A stretch of 64,000 nucleotides of DNA from Leptasterias polaris (taxonomy: Eukaryota; Echinodermata; Asteroidea; Forcipulatida; Asteriidae): NCBI GenBank assembly GCA_037783415.1, contig JAZGTN010000015.1:4413001-4477000 (forward strand), written 5' to 3'. Position numbers and translations under genes: made by a program. Positions 41,181 through 53,774 of the stretch are shown one piece after another. Numbering within the stretch: the stretch's first letter is position 1; every line of letters begins with the position of its first letter. Below the pieces are notes generated by a model. It made no database searches. It was not told the DNA's origin and saw nothing but the letters and a program-made list of their open reading frames with translations.

Positions 41181-44100
41181 GGCTAGTTAGGTGTTCGGTC
41201 CACAGACCGAACAACTCCTTGTTTTTGTTCGTTTTTTTTTTTTTTTTTTTCTTTGTTTTGCTTATTCTTCTGATTGTAGTTTGTCCGCAGAAAAAAACAT
41301 ACTTGCAAACCTTTGATCAACATGAAACTTAATGTGACATTAGAACATAAAGAGCAGAAGATGTGTGAGCAATGACGTCATGATGACGTCATCGGGTGTC
41401 AAATTACAAGCCATTTAAGGTCAAAAAGTGCCCTCATGCCAATGCCTGTATGTTCCTGAATAGGAAAGCTATAATATTCATATTTAAACATTATGATAGA
41501 TCAAGACACGGGCAACATTTGAAAAGTTAACGCCAAATTCACATGACCTTTACTTCCGGTCGTAACGGAAGGTCAAAGTTTGCCTTTCTGCAATTCTTAA
41601 CCCAAAAACATTTCCTGCCCAAATTCTTCACTTCTGTTTATCCGATCAACCTCAAATTTACACCATGTTAGAACCTTGATGAAACCTCCATCAAGTTGTT
41701 GTGACGTCATGATTACGTCATCAGGTGTTGAAATACAGTAAATCAAAATTTAATATTTCAAAAAATCATAACTTAATCATTACTGAATGGATTGCTTCAA
41801 TCAATACATCATCGGACAGGTCTTTTAAAACTCAACAAATGCTACACAAAGAGTTATCCCGGTTGTTCTTGACTTCCCGCTGAAAATGTAAGTTGAACAT
41901 TACGTTAGTATTAGCCCGCAGGTCTGGTAATTCTGCTCCATTGACCACGCGTAATCTTGCATGTACATGTAAACGGTACACACACTGCGCCATTGTTGAT
42001 CTTAGGTGCAAAGTCCACGAAGACTGCATTGCTGTGTCGTGATACGTTATCCATGGTGGCGCTATACCAAGTTAATGGTCCTTTGTTACTGCACTCGTCG
42101 ATAAATGCAACCATCCTTCGGAAATCTACGTTGTTCGACGGTGGTCCAATGAATAGCTCATTGCATAACCTTCGTGTTAGCCTTTTGTTGGCTTGGTGGT
42201 AAATATCAACTGAACGAGTGTATTTTGCTGAACTTTTTTGGTGATTTGAATAACTTTTGATAACTGAGAAAATGCAATCGGAAAAAGGTCAACATAAATT
42301 TGACTCTGATCAACAACGGTTTTTACGCGAATCTAACTTTTAGATCCTGTTGAATACTTCAAAGAAATACAATGTGACTAGCAAAATAAATTCAACATAA
42401 ATTGCACATCGTGTAAACAGTAGGTTCTTATGCCCTTTTCATAATCATGACAAATGATGTTGCTTCACACATGAGGTAGCAAGCATGCGTAGTTTGATAA
42501 CATTTATTTTTGAATTGTTAGTGATAGTCTTTTAATTTATCAGTTAAGCATGTTAAGTTTGTGACTATTTACATGAAAATTGTTATACATGTGTATCTAA
42601 ACTACTTTATGGAGACTCATACAGCAACGATATCACTTTCCCCCGTGTACACTAAAAGTATAAAAGTAATAGGTTTGTAAACGACTTTTTTTTGAAAATT
42701 AAAAAACTGTCAATATAAATCTGCTTACGCATTTTAGTAACATAACAGTGCCCCATACCCGAACACCTAGTGTTTGTTCTCACAAACACTAAATCTCTAG
42801 TGGATTTTTGAGTTTGTTCGCCCACCTCAAAAATACACGCATCGTTGTCCACAGACTTTGACATCTTTCCCAAACTCGCACGGTCATGAAACTTGGCAAC
42901 AATATTACACCTGATGATTAGATAAAACAGAAATTTCGACAACATAATGACGTCACCCAGTGAATTATTGGGTAATTAAATGTAAATAATTTAATCAAAT
43001 TTTGAGTCTTTGGTTTAACAACCATGCAGAACTCGCCAACTAAGAACGATAAATTCGTTGTTTTTTCTTGAAAACAAAGGGTACTGAATACTTATTGTTT
43101 TATACACTGGAACAAATCAAGTTTTTCATAGATCTATTAGAGAAATTGGCCTTTAATCTTAATCCATTGCCTAACGCAGATTGACATACCCCCTCGCGAC
43201 TGGCAACGGTGGGTAGCTAGCCAGTCAAGGCACTTGTTACAGACCAACGTGGCACAACGATAGTTGTTTACTATCAGTGCCATGTGGGCGTAACGAGAGT
43301 TTCCATTCATGTTTTACTTACAACGCAAGTGCAATCTTATCAATGGCGTACTTACTACTACGTACTAGAATTAACATGATTTCCGCTAAGATTCGACGTC
43401 TAATTGTTCCCCTACTTGCCCTTCTCATGGCTTTATTATCAATATGGAATTGAAGACGAAGTTTCACTGAGATGACCACCTGCTTCAGTGATTCGTATGA
43501 TATTTAATTATGTGGGAAAATGCAAGCAGAAAAAGACGGACATTGGTTGTGTTTTGATCACACACCGAGAAGAAGGGACGCGTCATCGGTTTGTGTAGGG
43601 TGTTTCAGACCCTCACACACGGTAGTCTTTATCGTCGCAGCACGGTGACTAGAAACGGTACGTTTCGTATGAACATCATTGCTTTTCAAAATGGGTCTTT
43701 TATTTAATGCACAATTATGTTATAAAGTTTATCCTGTATCATCAAGTTGTGACGTTGGTGAGATGTTTTTAAAACTAAGAAGCATTTAGTATGATCGTCG
43801 CAGAGGTAGAATTAGGCAATGGGGGATTGGTATGGTTGTTGGCTGTGTCACTGTAGTCAGAGAATGGTTCGACTAATAAATGTTTTTCGTCAACTTTGTA
43901 TTATGACATGCATATTTAAAGACCCTTCGATGGAGGTTTTCCTAAAAATAGTACTTAACTCATTATGTTATTAGTATAAATTCACGAGATGCTTAGACTT
44001 GCCGTCCTCATGCTTTGCCTTTGTCTTGCATAATTATCCTAAAAAAGTGTCTTTCATTTTAATATTCTAAATTTAACAAACTGTTCTGTAGGAAAATCAA

Positions 44101-46982
44101 TGTCTAAAAATCAAACAAGCTAATTTAAAACATGCAACCGATAGCTCATAATACTTGACTAATTTTAATGACATCTTCATCAGTGCATATATGTTTTGAA
44201 CAATTAATGATTCATGCACCGATACTTAATGAGTATCCAACTCACTGTAAAAAGTTTCAGAATTGTAACTTAATAATGTCAACATAAAAATCATCTAATG
44301 TGGTTTTTTAATAAAAAAAGAATCGATATCCATTGACAAATAAATAAACTTCAGTGAATGGCATATATAATAGTTGAACGTGTGGGTCATTCAAAGGATT
44401 GTTTCAACATCTGCTGCCAAGATGAAGGGGAAGGGGAAAATGTTTCTCTGCTGTATGACTATGAAATGACAATGGACGTTTTGCTCTTTCAAATAATTTA
44501 AATAATGTACTCTTTCGCTGATTTTTGTTGTTGTAAGTTAATCTTTGTTTTTCACTTGGCACATTTAAATATCTATGTCTCGATAAAAACATTTGTAACT
44601 TCATAATGATGTCATCAGTTTTCAAATCTGGATAAACAAAAGTTTGTTATTTATAAAATTTCATATCTTGAGTAGCTTTTGTTTCCTGTGTAAGAAGATT
44701 TACACTTTACTTTCTTTAAAATTTACAAGCTATCAACAATGTTTTCAGCGATTCAATGATATAGCTAACGCATTAAAACAGCACTGAGCCCAGCGAGAAC
44801 CCGAACACCTAGAGTTTGTTTTACAAACTCTAAATCTCTAGTTTCTTTTTTGTTTTGCTTATTCTTCTGATAGTCGTTTGTCCGTTAAAAAAAACATACT
44901 TGCAAACCTTTGATCAACTTGAAACTTAATGTTACGTTAGAACATAACAAGCAGAAGGTGTGTGAGCAATGACGTCAAGATGACGTCATCGGGTGTCAAA
45001 TTACAAGCCATTTAAGGTCAAAAAGTGCCCTCATGCCATTGCCTGTATGTCTCTGAATATTACAGTTATGGTATTTAAATTTGGGCATATGATAGATCAA
45101 GACACGGGCAACATTTGAAAAGTTAACGCCAAAATCACCCGACCTTTACTTCCGGTCGTACCGGAAGGTCAAAGTTTGCCTTTCTGCAATTCTTAACCAA
45201 AAAACATTTCCTGCCCAAATTCTTCACTTCTGTTTATCCGATCAACCTCAAATTTACACCATGTTAGAACCTTGATGAAACCTCCATCAAGTTGTTGTGA
45301 CGTCATGATGACGTCATCAGGTGTTGAAATACAGTAAATCAAAATTTAATATTTCAAAAAATCATAACCTAATCATTACTGAATGGATTGCTTCAATCAA
45401 TACATCATCGGACAGGTCTTTTAAAACTCAACAAATGCTACACAAAGAGTTATCCCGGTTGTTCTTGACTTCCCGCTGAAAATGTAAGTTGAACATTACG
45501 TTACCATTGACCACGCGTAATCTTGCATGTACATGTAAACGGTACACACACTGCGCCATTGATCTCGGGTGCAAAGTCCACGAAGACTGCATTGCTGTGT
45601 CGTGATACGTTATCCATGGTGGCGCTATACCAAGTTAATGGTCCTTTGTTACTGCACTCGTCGATAAATGCAACCATTCTTCGGAAATCTACGATGTTCG
45701 ACGGTGGTCCAATGAATAGCTCATTGCATAACCTTCGTGTTAGCCTTTTGTCGGCTTGGTGGTAAATATCAACTGAACGAGTGTATTTTGCTGAACTGTT
45801 TTGGTGAAAAGGTCAACATAAATTTGACTCTGATCAACAACAGTTTATACGCGAATTTAACTTTTAGATCCTGTTGAATACTTCAAAGAAATACAATGTG
45901 AACAGCAAAATAAATTCAACATAAATTGCACATCGTGTAAACAGTAGGTTCTTATGCCCTTTTCATAATCATGACTTGTTGCTTCAGTAATCGGCACCAG
46001 ACGGTATAAGCGCAGCAAGCAGGCGTAGTTTGATAACATTTATTTTTGAACTGTTAGTGATATCTTTTAGTATTATAGTCCAATAACTACGGATTGGATT
46101 TCTACAATCAATACATCATCGGACAGGTCTTGCATACGATCAGTTCAGTTTATGACTATTTACATGAAAAACCTCGCCGTAACGTTGTTTGTTAGACGTG
46201 CACTTATTTCTTGGTAAACTATGGTATTTACGTATATAAGAGAAACAATTTACTATTTTGAAATTTCAAAAGCTAGGCCCCAAAACAATCTTTTTCATCG
46301 ATATAATTAAACCTATAATAGCGCATAGAGGCTTCTGCATTATGCGCAATATAAATATCTCGTGTTGTTATTAATATAATATACGTCCAATTTTCTAAAA
46401 CAAAGGCAACGTAAACAAACATTAATCGGGAGGACATGAATAATGTTCAGGCTTAGTCTAGCCACCGAAAATGACAAACAAATTGCGCCCTCTTACGATG
46501 GGTTCCACACATTCAAAAACGTTTGGAACGTCACAAGAACATTTCAGTAGCGTTATTTGTGGAGAGGAAAATTCGACATAATAAAATTGGACAACAGAAC
46601 AAAGATGAATTCACCCCAAACACTTGTTATATAATTATGTCTGTTTATTTGGTATTTGTGTGTAAAAGCATATGCAATGGCACACAACACAGCTCTGTGT
46701 AACTTATTTAATAAACAGAAAGGTGTTGCTAAGAAATATTATAAGTAAATAATCAATCTCAATGAAACTAAGTAGTTTATACTGGGCTGCTTTTAAATAC
46801 CAAATGAACCTCAATTAACAAATTATTTTTTATTAAGACATTTGCAATTTAAACTTGCATTTGACTCTTGTTTTGAGTTTTGCTCTAGGGCACTGAATGA
46901 GTTTTGTTAAAGGACCGTTGAGAATCATAGGTCATTTCTATGTCTTTGTTATTGAACATTTTCTGCCACTCATAAAAACACT

Positions 46983-47060
46983 TTGTTCACACCGTTGCGT
47001 TATGCCAATTTTGATTTCTGCAACGTACAGATACAGATACAGATACAGAATGTGTTAAGG
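46983..47060 (+). repeat. Short (CAGATA)n run
   Basis: CAGATACAGATACAGATACA, a microsatellite of about four units near 47026-47049, lies in the last part of the repeat block. Confidence 0.8.
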
Positions 47061-47405
47061 CGAATGATAATAAAACTTGAAACTGGCAGGAAGACAATTG
47101 CCGGTGACAAAATCTCTTCAATACATGACAAGTTTACGTGTACGAAGTTATCACTTCAGTTCAGTTCAGTTTATGACAGCTGTTTTCAAAGCTGTTCATA
47201 CACGTTCTAGAGCTATATTCAGTCATATTTCCCGTTTAAACTAAATCTACAAACGTAACATATTTACACTTTACTATCTTTGAAATTTCAAAAGCTGTCC
47301 ACAAACTTTTCATCGATTCGTCAAATTAGTTCACACATTAACACAACACTGCCCCAATTTTTTCCCGAACACCTAGTGTTTGTTTGACAAACACTAAATT
47401 CTAGT

Positions 47406-49480
47406 TATTATTATTATTGTTAAACTGAACTTGATATGTGTAAAATGAAGAGGCACTGAAAGCTTCACTATAACTGCATGGCTTGCAGCAGTTACTTTGT
47501 ATAACATATTATTTGAAGTGGTGTTTGGTACTTGCGAAGCAAAATGAACATGTAAAAAAGTATTCATGTGAGCATGGAGGTAGAATTATAATTCTATCTC
47601 CGTGATCTGACGAAATTTAGGATGAATTACTTATTATGTAAATACCGGGGTAGTGCGTATAGATTGTAAGGGGAATGATTAAGTGTTGAATTGTTATCAG
47701 CAAAAGCGTTCATACTTTTATATTCCCAAAGAGTCTGTAACACCCCTCTAAAAAAAATTAAACAAAGTATATATATATATATATATAATAAATGTACAAA
47801 CGAAATAAAGCATACAAAATAAAGAAATAACAAGTAAATGCCCCGTCAACCCCCCTAAAAAAAGAAACACACACCCCCAAAACCCACGGAAAAAACCCAT
47901 ATATAACAAACAAAAGAAAACAGCTGTATTTATCATTTGGAGAAGAGGCACGGAGGAGGAAGTTGGTTTGACCATTGACCCTCATCCACAATGTCATATG
48001 TTAGTTATTTACAGTCCGACACCGACTAATAAAATCAATCTTCAGGCATTATATTTTGCCCTCTGTAAAAAGGTAGGCAATTTTATTGAATTAATGGTAT
48101 AGTTTAACTAAATTTCTGCACTGATCTGTCTTTGTAAATTACATTTTTTGTAATGGTTTTCCCAATAAAGGCTGACAGAAAATGGTTTTCTTTTCACCTT
48201 TCTGTTCTTTTTAAGGAAAAGAAAGTATCTAACTGAAAAAGGACTGCAGCCAGCCATTATTCTGATCTGGATTGCTTGTGTTATTAGCTTATATTCATTT
48301 GCTTCAAATAACAAAATAGTAGCAGTGGCATGAGTTGATGAGAATTACGTTGCACTTAGGCTGATAATTTATGTGGTAAGCAGATATTGGCTCTTCATAT
48401 TTCTAAAATTGGATGTACAATCTTCAGTGTAGGAAGTTCAGCAACTTGATAAATTATTATTACACGCCCATGGCTATGCAATCTAAATCCGTATTACAAA
48501 ACACTTGTTATGAATAAACTTATTAATTAGTATAGATTATAGATATAGCGTGTACAATGTTACATGTAAATATAAGAAAAGGGAAATAAATGTTTAATTA
48601 AATTGAGTTTTGAGAATTGAGAATCAAACCCTCAAACGAGGCACCTGTTTCGGCCGAACGTATATTTGGCACCTTGTCAGTCGTGACTGCCACACGTAAT
48701 AAAACACTAAGAGGGTTTGCGAGGGGCTTATCTCCCATTTTCTAACCGTAGACACTGTCGGCAAGACATCAGAGGACTCCTAGCCAGTTGGTGAAAAGAT
48801 GTTTTAAATCGTCTCTCTGGGCCCTCAGACTTTTACGGCGACTTTATGCCCGAGTTGTAGTGTCATTGACATTAACCAGGCGGTCATTGCTTGTGTACAA
48901 ACCAATGGGGACATTGTGTACATGTGCAATGGAGTGTTTTTCGTTTCTCCACCCACTTTGACCGAGTCCCGATCCCTGTTGATTGACACCCCTTTCAGAC
49001 TGTGTCTAATGGTACATGGCATGTATGGCATGGCTGGGATTTACCACGTGGGTGCTGCTATTTTTTTCTTGACTTGTGCCAAGCAAGCGACTGACCACGT
49101 CACTCGCTCTAAGGTACATCATCCACACATTTAAAATGTAAAAAAAACTCTATGATAGCTCTAGTTCCTAGTAAAGTATGGCGACAGACTAAATAGAATA
49201 CCACTTTCATCAAGAGTGTAAGTAAATTAGTACTTTATAAGTACTTTATAATAATACAATGTAATTTTACTTTATATACCATCGAAATGGTAAACCACTC
49301 TTATAAGGGAAAAATCTGAATGAACACAAGATGATATTACATATAAAACAAAGGCAAGATGAAAACATGAAAAAGTAAACTAGATACTAGTAAAAAGATT
49401 AAACTTTAGTCGAACACAAAGGACAGTAACTGAAAAGGTGAAAATCTTCAATTTAGATCAGAACATAAATTTTGGACTCT
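47406..49480. other. Intergenic region without recognised genes
   Basis: Contains a short palindrome (47573-47610), a (TA)n run (47769-47787) and an unassigned stretch. The plus ORF at 48916-49134 has no recognisable motif. Nothing else is supported. Confidence 0.45.
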
Positions 49481-49559
49481 CGTCTTCATTGAGAATACAC
49501 AGGAATTTGTACATTTTGTTAAAATTACTTGTTTGGAGCCTATTCCTCTCCCTTACTAG

Positions 49560-52500
49560 TAGAAATGATCTGAGAGCTTCTTTGTAAATCTTGATAATGT
49601 TTGTGTTTGTGAAAACTTTGTCCTCATTGAAGACAATATCTCACCGTGTTCTCCAAATAACATTGATCATCATGCCAACAATTACCATAGATACAAATGA
49701 CAAATGTATACATACAATTATTATACAATCACTGAGACAAAAGAAACGGCAGCCAGTTTGTTTTCTCATTAAAAATTTGACGTATAACCATGGGTTCAAC
49801 CATCTTATTGCAATATAGGAACAAATGTTCGACAGTTTCAGTGTCGGATTTCCAGAAAGGACAGTCGATTTTATCTGAGATTTCCATGCAATTAAGTTTA
49901 TCTCGGGTTGGCAAAATCCTGTGAACAAATCTAAAAAGGGTGTCTTTGGCTTTGGCGTCCATGATATTGTTGGAAGTGTAAAATAAATCGTATCTAATGC
50001 TGGACGCATAGTTAAACGTCGTGAACAAAACATCAATCCAGTCCTCTTAACCATCTGGGCCTAATAACCATCCAAGCAGGTGGCTGAAATTCCAAATTGA
50101 CCATGGGGATGAGGGGTTGGTACCCTTTTCTAAAGTTACCACGAAATTAATGAACAAATCACTGAAGGTCAAAGTTCGACCGGGCCAATATTTTGGACTA
50201 AGTTAAACATGAATAGCCAATTCCTTAAAGGTATATTAGTCTGTTATTTTTAACAATATGTTGAAATTTGATGATATAGGTTTTCTCGGTCAATTTCGGC
50301 AAATGAGCAGCCAATTTAACCACCACGCTATTCTATTTCGCGCGAAATCGAATGCTACTAAAAAGGGTCATTCGATTTCGTTTTATGACTTGTCAAATGT
50401 ACTGTTGCGTCATTCGATTTAACAAAATAATCATTCAATTTAACGATTCAACAAAGCAGCATTCAAATTCGCAGGAACTTTTTGAGGCGTGTGTTTAGTC
50501 ATTCAAATTCATTTTTGGGCAGTCATTTCTGTAATTTGTGCAATCTAAAAAACGCTTTGTTAATAAGGCAAGTACGGTTCACATTTGCACTTGAGTCACT
50601 TTGTACTTCGAAGACGAGCTTTTTGCTACAGTTTTACACGCATATTTCAAGAAGTTGCAGCTTGTGGTACAACCATACCTAAACATATACGCCAAGATGT
50701 CTGGCACGCCAACAGATTGATGGTTGAGGAAGAAACAACATAAACAACCACAGCCAGGAAAAACAAAAAGAAACACCCCATTCAAACACAAAACAAAATT
50801 AGGCCAGTTAGTTAACCAATAAAGATCCAAAAAAAAAGAATATAGGAGAAAACAAAGACGAAAAAACATCATGGGCCCAATGTAAAGTCTACTGGAACCA
50901 TAAATGTGAAGATACGAAACAGTTGCCTAATACAGATTATCTGTTTATTCGTATTTCTTTAGTCGTACTTATTTGAATTCTCATTTAGCGAAATTGATTG
51001 CCTCTTTACGAAATTGAAAAAAATTAAACCAGTAAAATCTCCAGTCGAACCAGCTTTGCTAAATTAAATGATGATTGTGCGTCACGAAAAAGAATGACGA
51101 TATGCTAAATTGAACACAGTGCGAAAGGAATTTGAATGCCTCAATACGAAATTGAATGCACGAATTCTGAATTTGAAACGCAGTAACAACCGGAGAGGCA
51201 AAATAGCTTTAATTCGAACGCACGAAAATGAAATCGGCTGCTCATTTGCCGAAATTGACCGAGAAAACCTATACTATACTTTGTTAAAACAGGACTCGCT
51301 AAATCTTTATTCTTATTAATCGTAACCACTGAATTATTCCAGAGAGGGGAACTCATTACTTCCAAAGCAGAGGAGAATTCTGGTCTGAAAACACCCTGAT
51401 TTTTCGTGGCTGCATAAAGGTCCGTATAATAAAAGGGAGTGGTCTGCAATGACTTTTTCTTGGTTTTTACCAAAAACATACCAACCAAGATTATGGCTTT
51501 CGCCGGGTTTCTCGATCCAATATTTAAAGAAAGATTTCCAATTACAGTTACTTTTGATATAATAACCCAACCACATCAGTTTTAGACAACATAACCTGAC
51601 CCTGACGTCCAAAAGACCTGTCCCTCCCATGTATCGAGGTCTGGTGCTAGTGGCACGCTTGATTTTGTCCGGGGTACCTGACATGTAAAAAGAATGTTTT
51701 AAATTTTCTTCTTCCGACCATGACGTTCACAATAACGGCCTTGCCCGTCAGGGTCAGGTCCCGCTGTCTAAACATATATACATGCATTTAAGTTTGCTTA
51801 TACCGGGCTCCCAGTTGTCAGCCGGTGTAACATTGTTTCCAAAAAGACCCAACATTTTCAATTGATCATTGTTCCAGTTGAAGCCACATGGCTTTTCCAT
51901 TCCATTCTTCCATTTGGCAAGCCATAGACCCGTGGTTTTACTTGCGTTTACCTTAGATCCGCTACCTTTACAATATTTACACAAAACATCCGTAATGACT
52001 TGAAAGTCACTTTCTTTAGAAATAAAAACTGTGGCATCATCGGAATGCTGGATGATTTTACCATAATTAGTTCCACCTGGACACTTATTACCATGCAACC
52101 ATTATTGATTCTAATTAGAATTCCTAAACCTTCTGCACAGACTGCATATAACAATGGAGACAGGGGACACCCTTGTCTGATACCTCTACTTATTTTGAAA
52201 GGTCTGCCAATGACGCAACTCACAGGATTACTATTTATGCTTGATCCATTGAATGAATTTGAGGGGAATCCCCATATTTCAAGCAAGGTAAACATATAAT
52301 TCCAATTAATTTTATCGAAAGCCTTCTCCTGATCGATACTTAAAATAGCTGCTTCCTTATTGTTCCAATTAATATAATCTATGCTATCAAGCAAAAGTGT
52401 GAGGTTAATGCCGTGAATTTTTCTCCCCGGTACACCACATGTCTGTTCGTCCCCTATTAGGAAAGGCATGGCTTTTTCAACCTGTTTGTGAGAACTTTGC

Positions 52501-52571
52501 CCAAAAGTTTGTAATCGACATTTAAAAGGCTAATCGGTCTCCAGTTCTTGAGATCAAATACCTTAATTTTA
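49560..52571 (-). mobile_element. L1/Tx1-type LINE fragment, 5'-truncated and interrupted
   Basis: On the minus strand the reverse transcriptase is readable: DLKNWRPISLLNVDYKLLGK near 52540, DEQTCGVPGRKIHGINLTLL, LSIDQEKAFDKINW (motif A), GIRQGCPLSPLLYAVCAEGL (motif B) and HSDDATVFI in place of YADD. A C-terminal part follows with DTLFRFVHRILPTRDKL and CPFWKSDTETVEHLF (zinc-knuckle-like), ending at a stop near 49729. There are frameshifts and a transposon insertion at 50279-51269. DQEKAFD and LPTRDKL are typical of the L1/Tx1 group. It is inactive as it stands. Confidence 0.88.
50279..51269 (-). mobile_element. TIR element, copy 2, inserted in the LINE
   Basis: Perfect terminal inverted repeats of over 30 bp start GGTTTTCTCGGTCAATTTCG. 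TATA flanks both sides (50275-50278 and 51270-51273), so either TATA or TA is duplicated. The interior equals copy 1 in reverse. LINE sequence lies on both sides. Each end holds many CAATTT/AAATTG motifs. Confidence 0.85.
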
Positions 52572-53626
52572 AAACATAGTTTAGTTTGCCTTTAAGAGAT
52601 GTAGGGCACGTAATGTATACTTGCGCTTTTCAAGTCCCGTGGAAAACCCCCCAAAACAGTCACCTCGGACGGCGTTGGAACCCACAACCTCCTACATCAA
52701 AGCTTAACCGATATCAACTAAGTTCACCCAGTGATAAGTTTAGGCGAATGAAGCATCCCGTATTTATCCAGGAAATACAACATATTGATCAAATGTACAA
52801 AATCCAATTACTGCCCATAAACATAATTATTATTCACGTAAGAAGACTATAACAGACTTGTCAGAATGTTGCAAGAAATATTACGGTTCTTATTCCTGAG
52901 AACCATACCTTAGGGTTCCTTTAAAGAACCATTTCAAGAACTGATAAAGCGCCCTCAGGGATAGAGATTACATTAAAAAATGCATAATGTTTGAAACCCA
53001 TTAGCCAACCATAAAAGCAAGCTAATTTGATCTTATAAACACAACATGCAAATGATATTTCAAAAATTATACTCTGTGGATATTATATTAAAAGCCTTTC
53101 AGTATCAAATCCTTCTATTCAATTGCCAAATAGGACTCAGAAGGACTGGGGGAAGTGGGGGCCAAGGGCCGAAATATCAATTGCCTACCACAGGGTCATC
53201 ATACATTCAATTTTTCTCTCATTCCACACAATTTGGTCCTTAGTGTCATAGAAGAAATTGATATGGGGGGATTGAAGCGAGGCAAAATGCTACAGCAAAA
53301 TGCTTTTTACGGTTTTAATGATAAGAGTTGCACCAATTTACACCCTTTACCATTTTTTAATACCACAGGGATTGTCATTGTACAAAGAAAACAAGTCGTA
53401 AAAAATGTATAGCAGCTTATATGAAGCACCCTGAATGATACAGCATGCTACGTTTTATTTACATGCAGGTTTGCAGACTGTAACCACAAATACCAACATA
53501 AATTTGATCATAAAAGTCATGTTTTTTCTGTTGTGGCATTTTTCAAGAAAAATATTTCCAGAAATGTTGAAAGTAAAGGGAAATAGATGAAAAAGCCTGA
53601 AATAAGGTAAAGTCAAATGAACCAAC
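52572..53626. other. Downstream flank of gene 2 (3' UTR and intergenic)
   Basis: A candidate AATAAA on the minus strand lies at 53454-53459, about 170 bases past the gene 2 stop. A degenerate tRNA-like B box on the minus strand (GTGGGTTCCAACGCC, near 52675) may be a SINE remnant. No other feature was recognised. Confidence 0.45.
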
Positions 53627-53774
53627 TCAGATTCCTTGTTGCTTGAATTTGATGAGGTACTCTGGGTATGCCTGTGCATCATGAAAGATTACATAAATGT
53701 TTGGAGTAGTCACGTTGTCCACCACACTGTCATACAATTCACCTGGACTCTGTGGTTTGTTTGGTGGAGTGATC

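Larger units (their letters stand above)
38418..47405 (-). repeat. Second repeat block, same family in opposite orientation
   Basis: The end modules now read CCGAACACCTAGTGTTTGT..CTTCTTCT..TTTGTCCGC at about 38418-38520, 41150-41290, 42760-42800, 44800-44885 and 47365-47405. Exact TGACGTCA sites continue (38595, 38922, 41371, 41384, 44968, 44981, 45298, 45310 and others). Sequence 41450-42420 recurs at 45060-45940 (period about 3.6 kb), the second copy lacking about 33 bp found at 41905-41938. No coding frame is shared between copies. Confidence 0.8.

Noticed and set aside
48916..49134. Plus ORF with hydrophobic segments as a small membrane protein gene
   Set aside because: No splice context, homologous motif or repeated occurrence; it cannot be told from a chance ORF.
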